Part shown: positions 7,800 to 16,261 of the stretch, piece after piece
Position numbering within the stretch: the first letter of the stretch is position 1
How the letters are laid out: each line of letters opens with the position of its first letter
From: Haloferax gibbonsii ATCC 33959
Lineage (GTDB): Archaea > Halobacteriota > Halobacteria > Halobacteriales > Haloferacaceae
DNA length: 64,000 bases
Direction: 5' to 3'
Assembly (NCBI RefSeq): GCF_000336775.1
Contig: NZ_AOLJ01000024.1
Coordinates: 28,468-92,467, forward strand
Translations under genes and position numbers: made by a program
The notes under the pieces: model-generated
What the model saw: the letters and a program-made list of their open reading frames with translations, nothing else
What the model was told of the DNA's origin: nothing
The model's database searches: none

Positions 7800-8420
7800 A
7801 TGTCCGACGCGCTCGCCCCGCCGACGCTCCCGCCGCTCGAGGGGTGGGTCCGCGTCGACGACGCGACCGACCGGCCGTTCGAACTCGGTCCCGTCAGCGT
7901 CGTCGCCCGAACCGTCGTCTACGAGGACGCCACCATCCGCGAGCGCGTCCCGGCGACCGCCGACGGCCCGTGGCGCTTCCTGTTCGCCAGCCGCCTCGAA
8001 ATTCGGCCGCACACGCCGCCGTCGAAGGCGCTGACGAAACTGGTCGGCAAGCGCGCGAGCGCCGGTTTCGAATCCCGCCTCGGAGCGCGCGGCTTCTCGG
8101 ACGTTCGGCGCGTCGAGTCGCGGACGCTTCGGGTTCGAGTCGGTGGCGGCGACGAGACTGGTTCCGCCGGCGACGGCGGGACCGAAGCCGAGGCCGACGT
8201 GGTCCGGTACGCCGCGACCGTCGAACTCGCGGGGGTCGAACTCGCGGCCGACGCCTACCTCGCGGTGACGCCGGTCGACGGCGAGTTCCTCCTGACCGGC
8301 GGCGCGTACCCCCGCGAGGTCCGCGGCGGCGACGCGGAGACGGCGGCGGCGCTCCGCGAGGTAATCGAGCCGGAGCGGTTCAGAGAAGAGCTGTTTCGCG
8401 TGATTCGCCGCGTCGGGTGA
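7800..8420 (+). CDS. Conserved-looking haloarchaeal protein, function unknown
   Basis: A 206-residue soluble protein I do not recognise. It alternates beta strands (GPVSVVARTVVYED, RFLFASRLEIRPH) and has a central helix with basic residues (KALTKLVGKRASAGFESRL). It then has strands around a low-complexity insert GGGDETGSAGDGGTEAE. No signal peptide, membrane segment or metal motif is visible. Codon bias matches the neighbours, so it is a real gene. Confidence 0.75.
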   Translation: MSDALAPPTLPPLEGWVRVDDATDRPFELGPVSVVARTVVYEDATIRERVPATADGPWRFLFASRLEIRPHTPPSKALTKLVGKRASAGFESRLGARGFSDVRRVESRTLRVRVGGGDETGSAGDGGTEAEADVVRYAATVELAGVELAADAYLAVTPVDGEFLLTGGAYPREVRGGDAETAAALREVIEPERFREELFRVIRRVG

Positions 8421-8471
8421 GGCGACGCCGACGGACCGAAAGCGGGGCTGGCCCGGCGGCGTCGGCGTCGT

Positions 8472-9197
8472 TCACTCGTTGCGGGCGAAGACGAGGTAGC
8501 CGGTGTGGCCGACGCCGGCGGTCGAGGGGCGCGACCCGCGGTCGTTGAAGTCCATGTGCCGCTGAATCGTCTCGAACGTCTCCACGTCCGACAGGCCCGC
8601 CTCTCTTGCGGCTTCGACGGCCGCGCGCGTGCCCTCCACGAACGGGGAGTAGACGGCGACGTAGCCGCCGGTCACGAGGAGGTCCGGCGCGTGTCGGACG
8701 ACCTCGGGCGCGTTCTCGGTGTCGAGGGTGAGCACGTCGAACGCCGACGCCGCGAGGTCGTCGACCTCGTCTGTGATGTCGCCGGTGCGAACGTCGACGC
8801 GCTCTTCCACGCCGGCGAGTCGCATGTTCTCGCGGGCGACGTCGGCGAACTCGGCGTCGCGTTCGAACGTCGTCACGTCGACGCCGAGGCGACCGAGGTA
8901 CGCCGAGAGGACGCCCGTGCCGGTGCCCGCGTCGAGGACGCGCTCGCCGGCCGCGACGCCGGTGTGGCCGACGATGAGGCCGATGTCGCGCGGCATCATC
9001 GGCGCGCCGGTGCGCTCGAAGTGGTTGAAGAGGTCCGGGCCGCGCGGCTCGCGGACGAGGAACTCCTCGCCGATGTGGGTTTCGAGCGTCTGGCCGGCTT
9101 CGACGTCCTCGGGGACGGTGAGCATCCCGAGGTCGGTGTGCAGCTCGTCGCCGGGCGCCCGGAGGTACTCCCGGTCGCCGTGGACGAGGAGTATCAC
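8472..9197 (-). CDS. trmI: tRNA (adenine-N1)-methyltransferase TrmI
   Basis: Forms 1-methyladenosine in the T-loop of tRNA (positions 57/58 in archaea). It has 241 residues: a small N-terminal beta domain, a segment [16 protein letters not shown] typical of TrmI, and the SAM site [17 protein letters not shown] conserved C-terminal [12 protein letters not shown] region follows. The start is GTG and overlaps the stop of the nac gene by 4 bases, so the pair is translationally coupled. Confidence 0.9.
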   Translation of the reverse strand: MILLVHGDREYLRAPGDELHTDLGMLTVPEDVEAGQTLETHIGEEFLVREPRGPDLFNHFERTGAPMMPRDIGLIVGHTGVAAGERVLDAGTGTGVLSAYLGRLGVDVTTFERDAEFADVARENMRLAGVEERVDVRTGDITDEVDDLAASAFDVLTLDTENAPEVVRHAPDLLVTGGYVAVYSPFVEGTRAAVEAAREAGLSDVETFETIQRHMDFNDRGSRPSTAGVGHTGYLVFARNE

Positions 9198-9568
9198 TCC
9201 AGTCGCGAGATGGCCGCGGCGAGGTCGCCGTCTTCGGCCTCCAGCGCTTCGCGGGCCTCGTCTTCGGGGACGCCGGCGCGCTGGGCCACGATGGCCACGT
9301 CGTCTGCCGGGATGGCGTCGGCGGCCTGCGCGGCCTCGTCGTCGCCGTCGTCACCGGCACCGAGTTCGCGCGTCTCGGGCTCGCCGACGATTTGGTAGGT
9401 CTCCTGGCCCTGCGCGTCCATGCGCGTGACCTGCGCGTCAGAGAAGACGAGTTCCTCGTCGGCCGTCTTGATGACGACTTCCTCGGCATCGAGCTCCGTC
9501 ACGTCGATGCCCATCTGCTTCATCATTTGCTGCATTTTGCGTGGGTTCATCCCGCCGCCTCCAAACAT
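9194..9568 (-). CDS. nac: Nascent polypeptide-associated complex protein (NAC)
   Basis: Archaeal NAC, which binds the ribosome exit tunnel and shields nascent chains. It has 124 residues beginning [20 protein letters not shown], the NAC barrel to about residue 62, an acidic linker and a C-terminal UBA domain (about 86-124). The ATG at 9568 matches the family N terminus; a TTG at 9595 would add nine atypical residues. It is the upstream gene of the nac-trmI operon. Confidence 0.92.
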   Translation of the reverse strand: MFGGGGMNPRKMQQMMKQMGIDVTELDAEEVVIKTADEELVFSDAQVTRMDAQGQETYQIVGEPETRELGAGDDGDDEAAQAADAIPADDVAIVAQRAGVPEDEAREALEAEDGDLAAAISRLE

Positions 9569-9650
9569 ACCCGAAGGGTCGGGGTGAGCGCTCAAAAGCG
9601 TGGCGAACGTCGGTGCGCGGCGGGGCGAGCCCGGGCCGACGCTCGCTGGC

Positions 9651-10319
9651 TCACTCGACCCGCGTGCTGACCGCGAGACCGCTCCCGACCGGGAGGACGA
9701 TGGTCTCGTACCGCGGGTCGGCCCGCACCGCGTCGAGGAACGCCGCGATGCCGCGGGTGTCGGCGTCGGCCCCGTCGAGCGCCTCAGCCTGCCCCTCGCT
9801 CCAGTCGGTGAGCGCGCCGAAGTCGACGGGGCCGCGCATCACGTTGTCGGCGACGACGACGCCGCCTTCCGTGACGCGGTCGGCGACGAGGTCGAACGCC
9901 TCGGCGTAGCGGTGTTTCTGGTGGTCCAAGAGCACGAGGTCGAACTCGCCGTCGACGCCCTCGAACAGGTCGAGCGCGTCGCCTTCGAGGAAGGTCGTCC
10001 GGTCGGCGAGGCCGGCGCGGTCGAGAAAGTCCCGCGCCATGTCGAGTTCGTGGGCGTCGTGTTCCGTCAGGTAGAGCTCGCCGTCGTCCGCCATCCCCTC
10101 GGCGAACCACGTCGCGGAGTAGCCGAAGCCGGAGCCGAACTCGAACAGCCGCTCCGCGTCCGCGAGGTGCGCGAGGACGCGGAGGACGCCGCCCGCTTCG
10201 GGGCCGATAATCGGGAAACCGTGCTCATCGGCGTACGCGGCCATCTCGGCCTGCACCGCGTCGTGTTCGGGCGCGGTCGCCGCGAGGAACCGCCGCGTCT
10301 CGTCGGTCAGGATGTCCAT
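9651..10319 (-). CDS. O-methyltransferase (catechol/caffeoyl-CoA OMT-like)
   Basis: A 222-residue SAM-dependent methyltransferase. [20 protein letters not shown] is motif I, LTEHD the acidic motif II, and [13 protein letters not shown] the metal-site Asp region of cation-dependent O-methyltransferases, followed by VVADNVM. The ATG at 10319 is chosen because upstream sequence shows no family likeness. Acceptor substrate unknown. Confidence 0.85.
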   Translation of the reverse strand: MDILTDETRRFLAATAPEHDAVQAEMAAYADEHGFPIIGPEAGGVLRVLAHLADAERLFEFGSGFGYSATWFAEGMADDGELYLTEHDAHELDMARDFLDRAGLADRTTFLEGDALDLFEGVDGEFDLVLLDHQKHRYAEAFDLVADRVTEGGVVVADNVMRGPVDFGALTDWSEGQAEALDGADADTRGIAAFLDAVRADPRYETIVLPVGSGLAVSTRVE

Positions 10320-10498
10320 GGCGAAGCAGGGCGCGCGAGCGACATAAAATCGGTCGCAGCGGCCGGATTCGTGGGTTCCGTCGCGGGCGCGTTTGCGCTC
10401 CGCCCTCACCGCGTCCGTCGTCTCGGTCTCACGGTCTCGCGTCCGCCCTCGTCGCGTCCGCAGTCGGCGGCAGCACCGCGATTCGCCGACCCGCGTAC

Positions 10499-10505
10499 GC
10501 TTAAG
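10499..10505 (+). promoter_or_regulatory. TATA box of the methylmalonyl-CoA mutase gene
   Basis: GCTTAAG is centred about 28 bases before the ATG at 10530, consistent with a leaderless transcript. Confidence 0.5.
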
Positions 10506-10529
10506 TAGGGACAAACCACATCTTCGACC

Positions 10530-12206
10530 ATGTTTGATCCCGACGAGCTCGAAGAGATTCGGGAGGCGAAAGCCGAGTGGGAAGAGGAGACGCTGGGGCC
10601 GACCCTCGACCGCTTCGGGGAGCGAAAGGAGGAGTTCACGACGGACACGGGCGGCAACGTCGTCGAGCGGCTCTACACGCCCGACGACGCCGACGTGGAC
10701 TACGACGAGGACGTGGGCTTCCCGGGCGAAAAGCCCTACACGCGCGGGGTCTATCCGACGATGCACCGCGGGCGGCTCTGGACGATGCGGCAGTACGCCG
10801 GCTTCGGGACGGCCGCCGAGACCAACGAGCGGTTCCGCTACCTCATCGACAACGGCTCGTCGGGGCTGTCGCTCGCGTTCGACCTGCCGACGCAGATGGG
10901 CTACGACTCCGACGCGATGATGGCCGCCGGCGAGGTCGGGAAGTCGGGCGTCGCCATCGACAGCCTCCACGACATGGAGACGGTGTTCGACGGCATCGAC
11001 CTCGGGGAGGTCTCCACGTCGATGACCATCAACGCCCCGGCGGCCGTGTTGCTGGCGATGTACGTCGCGCTCGGCGACAAGCAGGGCGTCCCCCGCGAGG
11101 AGCTCCGCGGCACCATCCAGAACGACATCATGAAGGAGTACATCGCGCGGAATCTCTACATCTTCCCGCCGGAGCCGTCGATGCGGCTCATCACGGACAT
11201 CTTCGAGTTCTGCGCGGCGGAGACGCCGAAGTTCAACACCATCTCCATCTCCGGCTACCACATCCGCGAGGCCGGGTCGACCGCCGCCCAGGAGGTCGCG
11301 TTCACCCTCGGTAACGGCATCCAGTACGTGCAGGCCGCGGTCGACGCCGGCCTCGACGTGGACGAGTTCGCCCCCCAGTTGTCCTTCTTCTTCAACGCCC
11401 ACAACAACATCCTCGAAGAGGTGTCGAAGTTCCGTGCCGCCCGGCGGATGTGGGCGAAAATCATGGAAGAGCGCTTCGGCGCGGAGAACCCGAAGTCGAT
11501 GCAGTTGAAGTTCCACACCCAGACCGGCGGGTCGACGCTCACCGCCCAGCAGGTCGAGAACAACGTCGTCCGGGTCGCCTATCAGGCGCTGGCGGCCGTC
11601 CTCGGCGGCACGCAGTCGCTGCACACCAACGGGAAGGACGAGGCGCTGTCGCTGCCGACCGAGAAGTCGGTTCGGACGGCGCTCCGCACCCAGCAGATTC
11701 TCGCCCACGAGTCGGGCGCGGCGGACACCATCGACCCGCTGGCGGGGAGCTACTACGTCGAGGCGCTGACCGACGACATCGAAGACGAGGCGTTCGACCT
11801 GCTCGACGAGGTCGACGAGCGCGGCGGCATGCTCGACGCCGTGAAGAACCAGTGGGTCCAGCGGGAGATTCAGGACGTGGCCTACGAGCGCCAACGCGAG
11901 ATTGAGGAGGGCGAGCGCGTCATCGTCGGCGTCAACGAGTATCAGGTGGACGAGGAGCCGACCGTCGAGGTCCAGGAGGTCGCCGAAGAAGACGAGACCA
12001 AGCAGGTCGAGTCGCTCGAAGCCCGGAAGGACGACCGCGACGAGGCGGCCGTCGAGGCCGCTCTGGAGGACATCCGCGCCGCCGCGAACGGCGACGAGAA
12101 CCTCCTCCCGCTCATCGTCACGGCGGTCAAGGCCTACGCGACGGTCGGCGAGATATGCGGCGTCCTCCGCGAGGAGTTCGGCGAGTACGAACCCGGCATG
12201 GCCTGA
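10530..12206 (+). CDS. mcmA: Methylmalonyl-CoA mutase, large catalytic subunit
   Basis: Interconverts (R)-methylmalonyl-CoA and succinyl-CoA with adenosylcobalamin, linking odd-chain and branched acyl-CoA breakdown, or propionyl-CoA fixation, to the TCA cycle. The 558 residues cover the TIM-barrel substrate domain, with [17 protein letters not shown] near residue 88, [18 protein letters not shown], and [12 protein letters not shown]. The protein ends at about the barrel boundary, so the cobalamin-binding domain must be a separate small subunit, as in other archaea. None is encoded here. The epimerase lies 1.6 kb downstream. Confidence 0.92.
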   Translation: MFDPDELEEIREAKAEWEEETLGPTLDRFGERKEEFTTDTGGNVVERLYTPDDADVDYDEDVGFPGEKPYTRGVYPTMHRGRLWTMRQYAGFGTAAETNERFRYLIDNGSSGLSLAFDLPTQMGYDSDAMMAAGEVGKSGVAIDSLHDMETVFDGIDLGEVSTSMTINAPAAVLLAMYVALGDKQGVPREELRGTIQNDIMKEYIARNLYIFPPEPSMRLITDIFEFCAAETPKFNTISISGYHIREAGSTAAQEVAFTLGNGIQYVQAAVDAGLDVDEFAPQLSFFFNAHNNILEEVSKFRAARRMWAKIMEERFGAENPKSMQLKFHTQTGGSTLTAQQVENNVVRVAYQALAAVLGGTQSLHTNGKDEALSLPTEKSVRTALRTQQILAHESGAADTIDPLAGSYYVEALTDDIEDEAFDLLDEVDERGGMLDAVKNQWVQREIQDVAYERQREIEEGERVIVGVNEYQVDEEPTVEVQEVAEEDETKQVESLEARKDDRDEAAVEAALEDIRAAANGDENLLPLIVTAVKAYATVGEICGVLREEFGEYEPGMA

Positions 12207-12542
12207 GTCGGCCCCCGAGACTCGGCGGCAACCAATGCCGGCGGTCGCGTTCCGTCTCCCTTCAGTCCGACCGCCCAGCCCGTCTCGCCCCGTGCCAACT
12301 AGTCACTCGAATTATACATTCACCCGGCTAACGAGTTTTATTATCACCCCCCGAGTGGAGACAATCGAGGCTTATGATGCCGCTTATCGTATTCTAAACC
12401 CGTCACACGCCCGGCCGCCGTCTGTCGGCGCGAGGTTCGCGCCACCAGTCGCTCGACGTTTCGAGCGGCGGCCGTCGCGTTGCGGGGCTCTTCGACCGGA
12501 GAGCCCCCGGTATCGCATCCGATTGTCCACCTCACCAGACGA
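12207..12542. other. 336-base intergenic region with promoter-like and hairpin sequences
   Basis: No gene is visible. The first half has AT-rich stretches (for example GAATTATACATTC near 12308-12320 and GCTTATGATG near 12370). The second half carries three inverted repeats: 12427-12443 (7-bp stem, 3-base loop), 12451-12466 (6-bp stem) and 12484-12507 (8-bp stem, 8-base loop). It may be a structured leader of the next gene or a small RNA. Confidence 0.5.
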
Positions 12543-12827
12543 ATGTCACGAAGACGCTCCCGAGACAGTCGTACCGTCTCCGACTACCGACCCTCCCATC
12601 ACCGACCCGCGCCCTCGCTCGCGACGCAGGCCGTCCTGCTCGCGTCGATGGCCGCGGTCGTCGCGGTCGTCACCTTCCCCGTGGCGTCGCTCGCGGTCGC
12701 CGTCACCGTCGCCGCCATCGTCGCCGTCGCCCGCGCCGTCGTCACCCGGGCCGACCGCTCGATGCTGACGGTCGACGTGCCCGGCGTCCCCGTCGAGGTC
12801 ACGGTCGCCCGGACCGCCCGCGACTGA
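12543..12827 (+). CDS. Small two-helix membrane protein
   Basis: A 94-residue protein with a basic N terminus (MSRRRSRDSRTV) and two adjacent hydrophobic segments (about 27-44 and 46-66, rich in Ala/Val), followed by a short soluble tail. I do not recognise it. The ATG at 12543 is preferred over the in-frame upstream GTG-type starts because the hairpin-rich region lies before it. Topology and partner unknown. Confidence 0.6.
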   Translation: MSRRRSRDSRTVSDYRPSHHRPAPSLATQAVLLASMAAVVAVVTFPVASLAVAVTVAAIVAVARAVVTRADRSMLTVDVPGVPVEVTVARTARD

Positions 12828-13028
12828 GGACCGGCCGAACGCCGTGAGTCCCACACCGCCCCCGCTCGCGTCCCTCACACACCTCGCACGCTCCACGCCA
12901 CTCACGACCACCGCACCCCTCACGGCCGTCACACCCCTCTCGACCGTCACGACTCCCGCGTCCCGCTCTTGACGCGCGCTTCCGCGCTCATTTTCGTTCC
13001 CGCTCTCGACGCGTTTCCCGCTCTTAGG

Positions 13029-13367
13029 TCACTCACCGACCCCGGCGAGTCGGGTTCGAAGCACCCGCACGACCGCCACGACGAGCATCGCTTGGAGGTA
13101 GCCGAAGACGGCGAGCGCCGGGTAGAACGTCGCCGTCTCGCGGACGCCGAACTCGTTGGCGGCGAGCGTGTCGAAGAAGAAGGCGGCCACCAGCGCGGGG
13201 AAGTCGACGAACCAAATCTCCTTCGGCAACACGCCGAAGAAGCCGACCGCCCACGCGGCCGCGAGCACGGCGAAGACGGCGACTGTGGCCCGGTCTGTTG
13301 CGAGTCGAGCGAACCCGCGCGCGAGCCGCCGCGGGTCGCGGGCGGCGCGCCGGGACGTCGGCGTCAT
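13029..13367 (-). CDS. Small membrane protein, function unknown
   Basis: A 112-residue protein with an Arg-rich N terminus and three hydrophobic segments (about 29-48, 55-70 and 83-104). It ends 7 bases before the YbjQ-type gene begins its 3' end region; both are on the minus strand but in separate frames. No motif gives a function. Confidence 0.65.
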   Translation of the reverse strand: MTPTSRRAARDPRRLARGFARLATDRATVAVFAVLAAAWAVGFFGVLPKEIWFVDFPALVAAFFFDTLAANEFGVRETATFYPALAVFGYLQAMLVVAVVRVLRTRLAGVGE

Positions 13368-13374
13368 CGTCGGC

Positions 13375-13743
13375 TCACGCCACGTCGGCGTTCGACTCGG
13401 ACGCCGATTCCGCGTCGGCGTCGTCGTCGCCGACGAGTTTGACGGCGGTCCCGTAGGCCAGAATCTCGGCCGCGCCCTGCGTTACCTCGGCGGTCACGTA
13501 CCGGACGCCGACGACGGCGTCGGCACCCATCGCCTCCGCCTCGGCAACCATCCGGTCTGTCGCCTCGTCTCTCGCCTCGGCCATCAGCCCGGTGTAGGAC
13601 TTGAGCTCGCCGCCGACGATGTTCCGGAGCCCCTGCGTGATGTCGCGGCCGACGTTCCGAGCGCGAATCGTGTTCCCGCGGACGGCACCCAGCGTCACCT
13701 CGATGTCGCGGCCGACGACCGACTCAGTTGTAGTTACTATCAT
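13375..13743 (-). CDS. YbjQ/UPF0145-family protein
   Basis: A 122-residue soluble protein of the YbjQ family, proposed elsewhere as a heavy-metal-binding or membrane-associated pentamer. The hallmark segments are VTTTESVVGRDIEVTLG, the ARNVGRDITQGLRNIVGGELKSYTGLM stretch broken over residues 28-54, and MGADAVVGVRYVT. The acidic tail after residue 105 is haloadaptation. It is divergent from the epimerase gene with a 54-base gap containing one TATA-like core. Confidence 0.85.
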   Translation of the reverse strand: MIVTTTESVVGRDIEVTLGAVRGNTIRARNVGRDITQGLRNIVGGELKSYTGLMAEARDEATDRMVAEAEAMGADAVVGVRYVTAEVTQGAAEILAYGTAVKLVGDDDADAESASESNADVA

Positions 13744-13763
13744 GACATGAGTATCGAACCGTC

Positions 13764-13773
13764 TGGGTTTATC
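13764..13773. promoter_or_regulatory. Shared divergent TATA-like core
   Basis: TGGGTTTATC is the only AT-rich core in the gap. Read forward it is about 27 bases before the epimerase ATG; read in reverse it is about 25 bases from the YbjQ ATG. Both genes could be leaderless from this one site. Confidence 0.4.
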
Positions 13774-13797
13774 CGTTGCGCCCGACGAACTGGTGAC

Positions 13798-14181
13798 ATG
13801 CACTTCGACCACGTCGGAATCGCCACGCCCGACGCCGCCGGGCTGGCCGCGCTGTTCGCGGAGCTGTTCGACGCGCCCGTGGCCCACGAGGAGACGTTCG
13901 ACGGCATGTCGGTCGTCTTCCTCGAACTCGAAAACGGCTACTTCGAACTGCTCGAACCCCACGAGGAGGGTGCCATCTCGAAGTTCCTCGACAAGCGCGG
14001 CGGCGGCATCCACCACGTCGCCATCGAGACCGACGACATCGAGGCCGCGCTCCGGACCGCCGAGGCCGCCGGTGTCGACCGCATCGACGAGGAACCGCGC
14101 CCCGGCGCGTGGGGCCACGAGGTCGCCTTCCTCCATCCCAAGTCCACGGGCGGCGTCCTCGTCGAGTTCGTCTCGCACTGA
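13798..14181 (+). CDS. mce: Methylmalonyl-CoA epimerase
   Basis: Converts (S)- to (R)-methylmalonyl-CoA for the mutase. The 127-residue vicinal-oxygen-chelate protein has two beta-alpha-beta-beta-beta repeats: His5 in FDHVGIAT, Glu in LENGYFELLEP, His in GGGIHHVAIET and a C-terminal GGVLVEFV with the metal-binding Glu. It ends 3 bases before the next gene, so it is probably cotranscribed with the acyl-CoA ligase. Confidence 0.92.
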   Translation: MHFDHVGIATPDAAGLAALFAELFDAPVAHEETFDGMSVVFLELENGYFELLEPHEEGAISKFLDKRGGGIHHVAIETDDIEAALRTAEAAGVDRIDEEPRPGAWGHEVAFLHPKSTGGVLVEFVSH

Positions 14182-14184
14182 GCG

Positions 14185-16173
14185 ATGACGGGAGATTACC
14201 CCGACGACACGGCCGACGACGACGCGCCCGCGGACGGGTCGACCGACGACGACGCAGCCGCCACCGGCAGTTCAGACGGTGGCGATGAGGGCTCCGCCGC
14301 TGACGGCTCCGCACCCGGCGGCGAGGGTCGCGGGTTCGCCGGACCGATGCGCGACTGGCTCTCCCACCGGGTCGCCGCGACGCCCGACCGAGAGGCGCTC
14401 ATCCACGCAGCGACCGGCGACTCGTGGACCTTCCGCGAACTCGACGCGCTCGTCGACGAGACCGCCGGCCAACTCGCCGCGCTCGGCGTCGAGGCCGGCG
14501 ACCACCTCGGCGTCGTTCTCGACCCCGGCGTGGACTACGTCCGACTCATCCACGCCGCGACGCGGCTCGGGGCGGTGCTCGTCCCGCTCAGCGACCGACT
14601 CACCCCCGACGAGGTCGGCCGCAACGTCGAACTCGCGGACGTGACGACGCTCGTCTGCGGCGAGTCCACCGAGTCGACGGCGGTCGAGGCCACGACCGAC
14701 GTGCCCGTCGTCTCCGTGGACGACCCGCGCTGGGAGGGCGTCATCAACCTCTCGTCTATCGCGCCGAAGCGGGTCGAACCCGCGGGCTGGTCGCTCTCGG
14801 AGACGATGCTCCTGCTTTTCACCTCGGGGACGACCGGGACGCCGAAGGCGGTGAAACTCACGATGGGCAATCTGCTCGCCAACGCCGTCGCCGGGGCGTT
14901 CCGACTCGGCGTCTCGCCCGACGACCGGTGGCTCGTCACGCTCTCGCTGCACCACATGGGCGGCATCGGCCCGATTCTCCGCGGCCCGCTGTACGGGACG
15001 ACCGTCGTCCTCCGCGAGGGGTTCGACGCCGGCGGCGCGGCCGACGACATCGGCAAGTACGACGCGACGGGCGTCTCGCTCGTGCCGACGATGCTCAAGC
15101 GGATGCTCGACAGCAGGGGCACGCTCTCCGATTCGCTCCGCGTGGTGCTCCTCGGCGGCGCGCCCGCCCCCGACGACCTCGTCGAGCGCTGTCGGAACTA
15201 CTCGGTGCCGGTCTACCCGACCTACGGCATGACCGAGACGGCCTCGCAGGTCGCCACCGCGACCCCGGACGAGGCGTTCGACGACGTGGGGACCGTCGGG
15301 CGACCGCTGTTTTTCACCGACCTCTGGGTCGTCGACGAGGACGGCACCGCCGTCGAACCCGGCACGCCGGGCGAAATTGTCGTCTCCGGACCGACCGTCT
15401 CGCCCGGCTACTACCGGAACCCGGAGGCGACCGCCGACGCCTTCACCGACGCCGGCCTCCGGACCGGCGACATCGGCTACCGCGACGACGACGGCCTCCT
15501 GTACGTCCTGAACCGGAAGGACGACCGCATCATCACCGGCGGCGAGAACGTCGACCCCGGCGAGGTCGCGGCGGTCCTGCGGGAACACCCGGCGGTGGAC
15601 GACGCCGTCGTGCTGGGTATCCCCGACTCCGAGTGGGGCGAGCGCGTCGCCGCGCTCGTCGTCCCCGCCGACCCGGAGAACTCCCCGGACGACGAGGACC
15701 TCGACGCCTTCTGCCGCGATCGGCTCGCCGGGTTCAAGTGTCCGAGACTGGTCGAGACCGCGGAGGAACTCCCGCGGACCGTCTCGGGGACCATCGACCG
15801 CGAGGCGGTCCGCGGGCGACTGGTCGCGGCCAAGCCCGTCGCGGAGGCCGAACCGGAGCGCGCGGCGGCCGAGGAACGCGACGAAGCGCGCGCGACCGAG
15901 AGCGGACGCGAAGCCGACGACCCCGAAGCCGAAGCCGACGAGGAGCCGCCCGCGAGCGACGCCGACGGGGCCGCCATCGACGACGCCGAGGCCGACCCGG
16001 CGGACGCGGACGCGGAACGTGGCGGAGACGACGGTGGCGAGGCGACAAGAGACGACGACGGTGAGGCGATAGCCGACGAAGACGAACGCGGTGACGTCGA
16101 GAGCGCGGAGGGCGACATCGACGACGGCGACGGCGGCGACGACGAACCCGCTCCCGACCGCGACGAGGAGTGA
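14185..16173 (+). CDS. Acyl-CoA ligase, MenE-like, with long acidic tails
   Basis: Adenylate-forming ligase that activates a carboxylic acid with ATP and CoA. The core at about 55-545 has the P-loop-like LLFTSGTTGTPKAVKLT (near 210), YPTYGMTETAS, YRTGDIGY-type LRTGDIGYRDD, and RKDDRIITGGENV. It resembles o-succinylbenzoate-CoA ligase, but no other men gene is nearby. The epimerase lies 3 bases upstream, so a propionyl or short-chain acid substrate is also possible. Residues 1-50 and about 550-662 are Asp/Glu-rich low-complexity extensions not needed for catalysis. It starts at ATG 14185. Confidence 0.8.
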   Translation: MTGDYPDDTADDDAPADGSTDDDAAATGSSDGGDEGSAADGSAPGGEGRGFAGPMRDWLSHRVAATPDREALIHAATGDSWTFRELDALVDETAGQLAALGVEAGDHLGVVLDPGVDYVRLIHAATRLGAVLVPLSDRLTPDEVGRNVELADVTTLVCGESTESTAVEATTDVPVVSVDDPRWEGVINLSSIAPKRVEPAGWSLSETMLLLFTSGTTGTPKAVKLTMGNLLANAVAGAFRLGVSPDDRWLVTLSLHHMGGIGPILRGPLYGTTVVLREGFDAGGAADDIGKYDATGVSLVPTMLKRMLDSRGTLSDSLRVVLLGGAPAPDDLVERCRNYSVPVYPTYGMTETASQVATATPDEAFDDVGTVGRPLFFTDLWVVDEDGTAVEPGTPGEIVVSGPTVSPGYYRNPEATADAFTDAGLRTGDIGYRDDDGLLYVLNRKDDRIITGGENVDPGEVAAVLREHPAVDDAVVLGIPDSEWGERVAALVVPADPENSPDDEDLDAFCRDRLAGFKCPRLVETAEELPRTVSGTIDREAVRGRLVAAKPVAEAEPERAAAEERDEARATESGREADDPEAEADEEPPASDADGAAIDDAEADPADADAERGGDDGGEATRDDDGEAIADEDERGDVESAEGDIDDGDGGDDEPAPDRDEE

Positions 16174-16261
16174 ACGCGCCCGCGGGTGAAGCAAAACCCA
16201 CAGCCCGCGTCTCGCCGGGTTGTGTCCAAACAATCATTACGTTTTACCGCAAGTGGACTGT

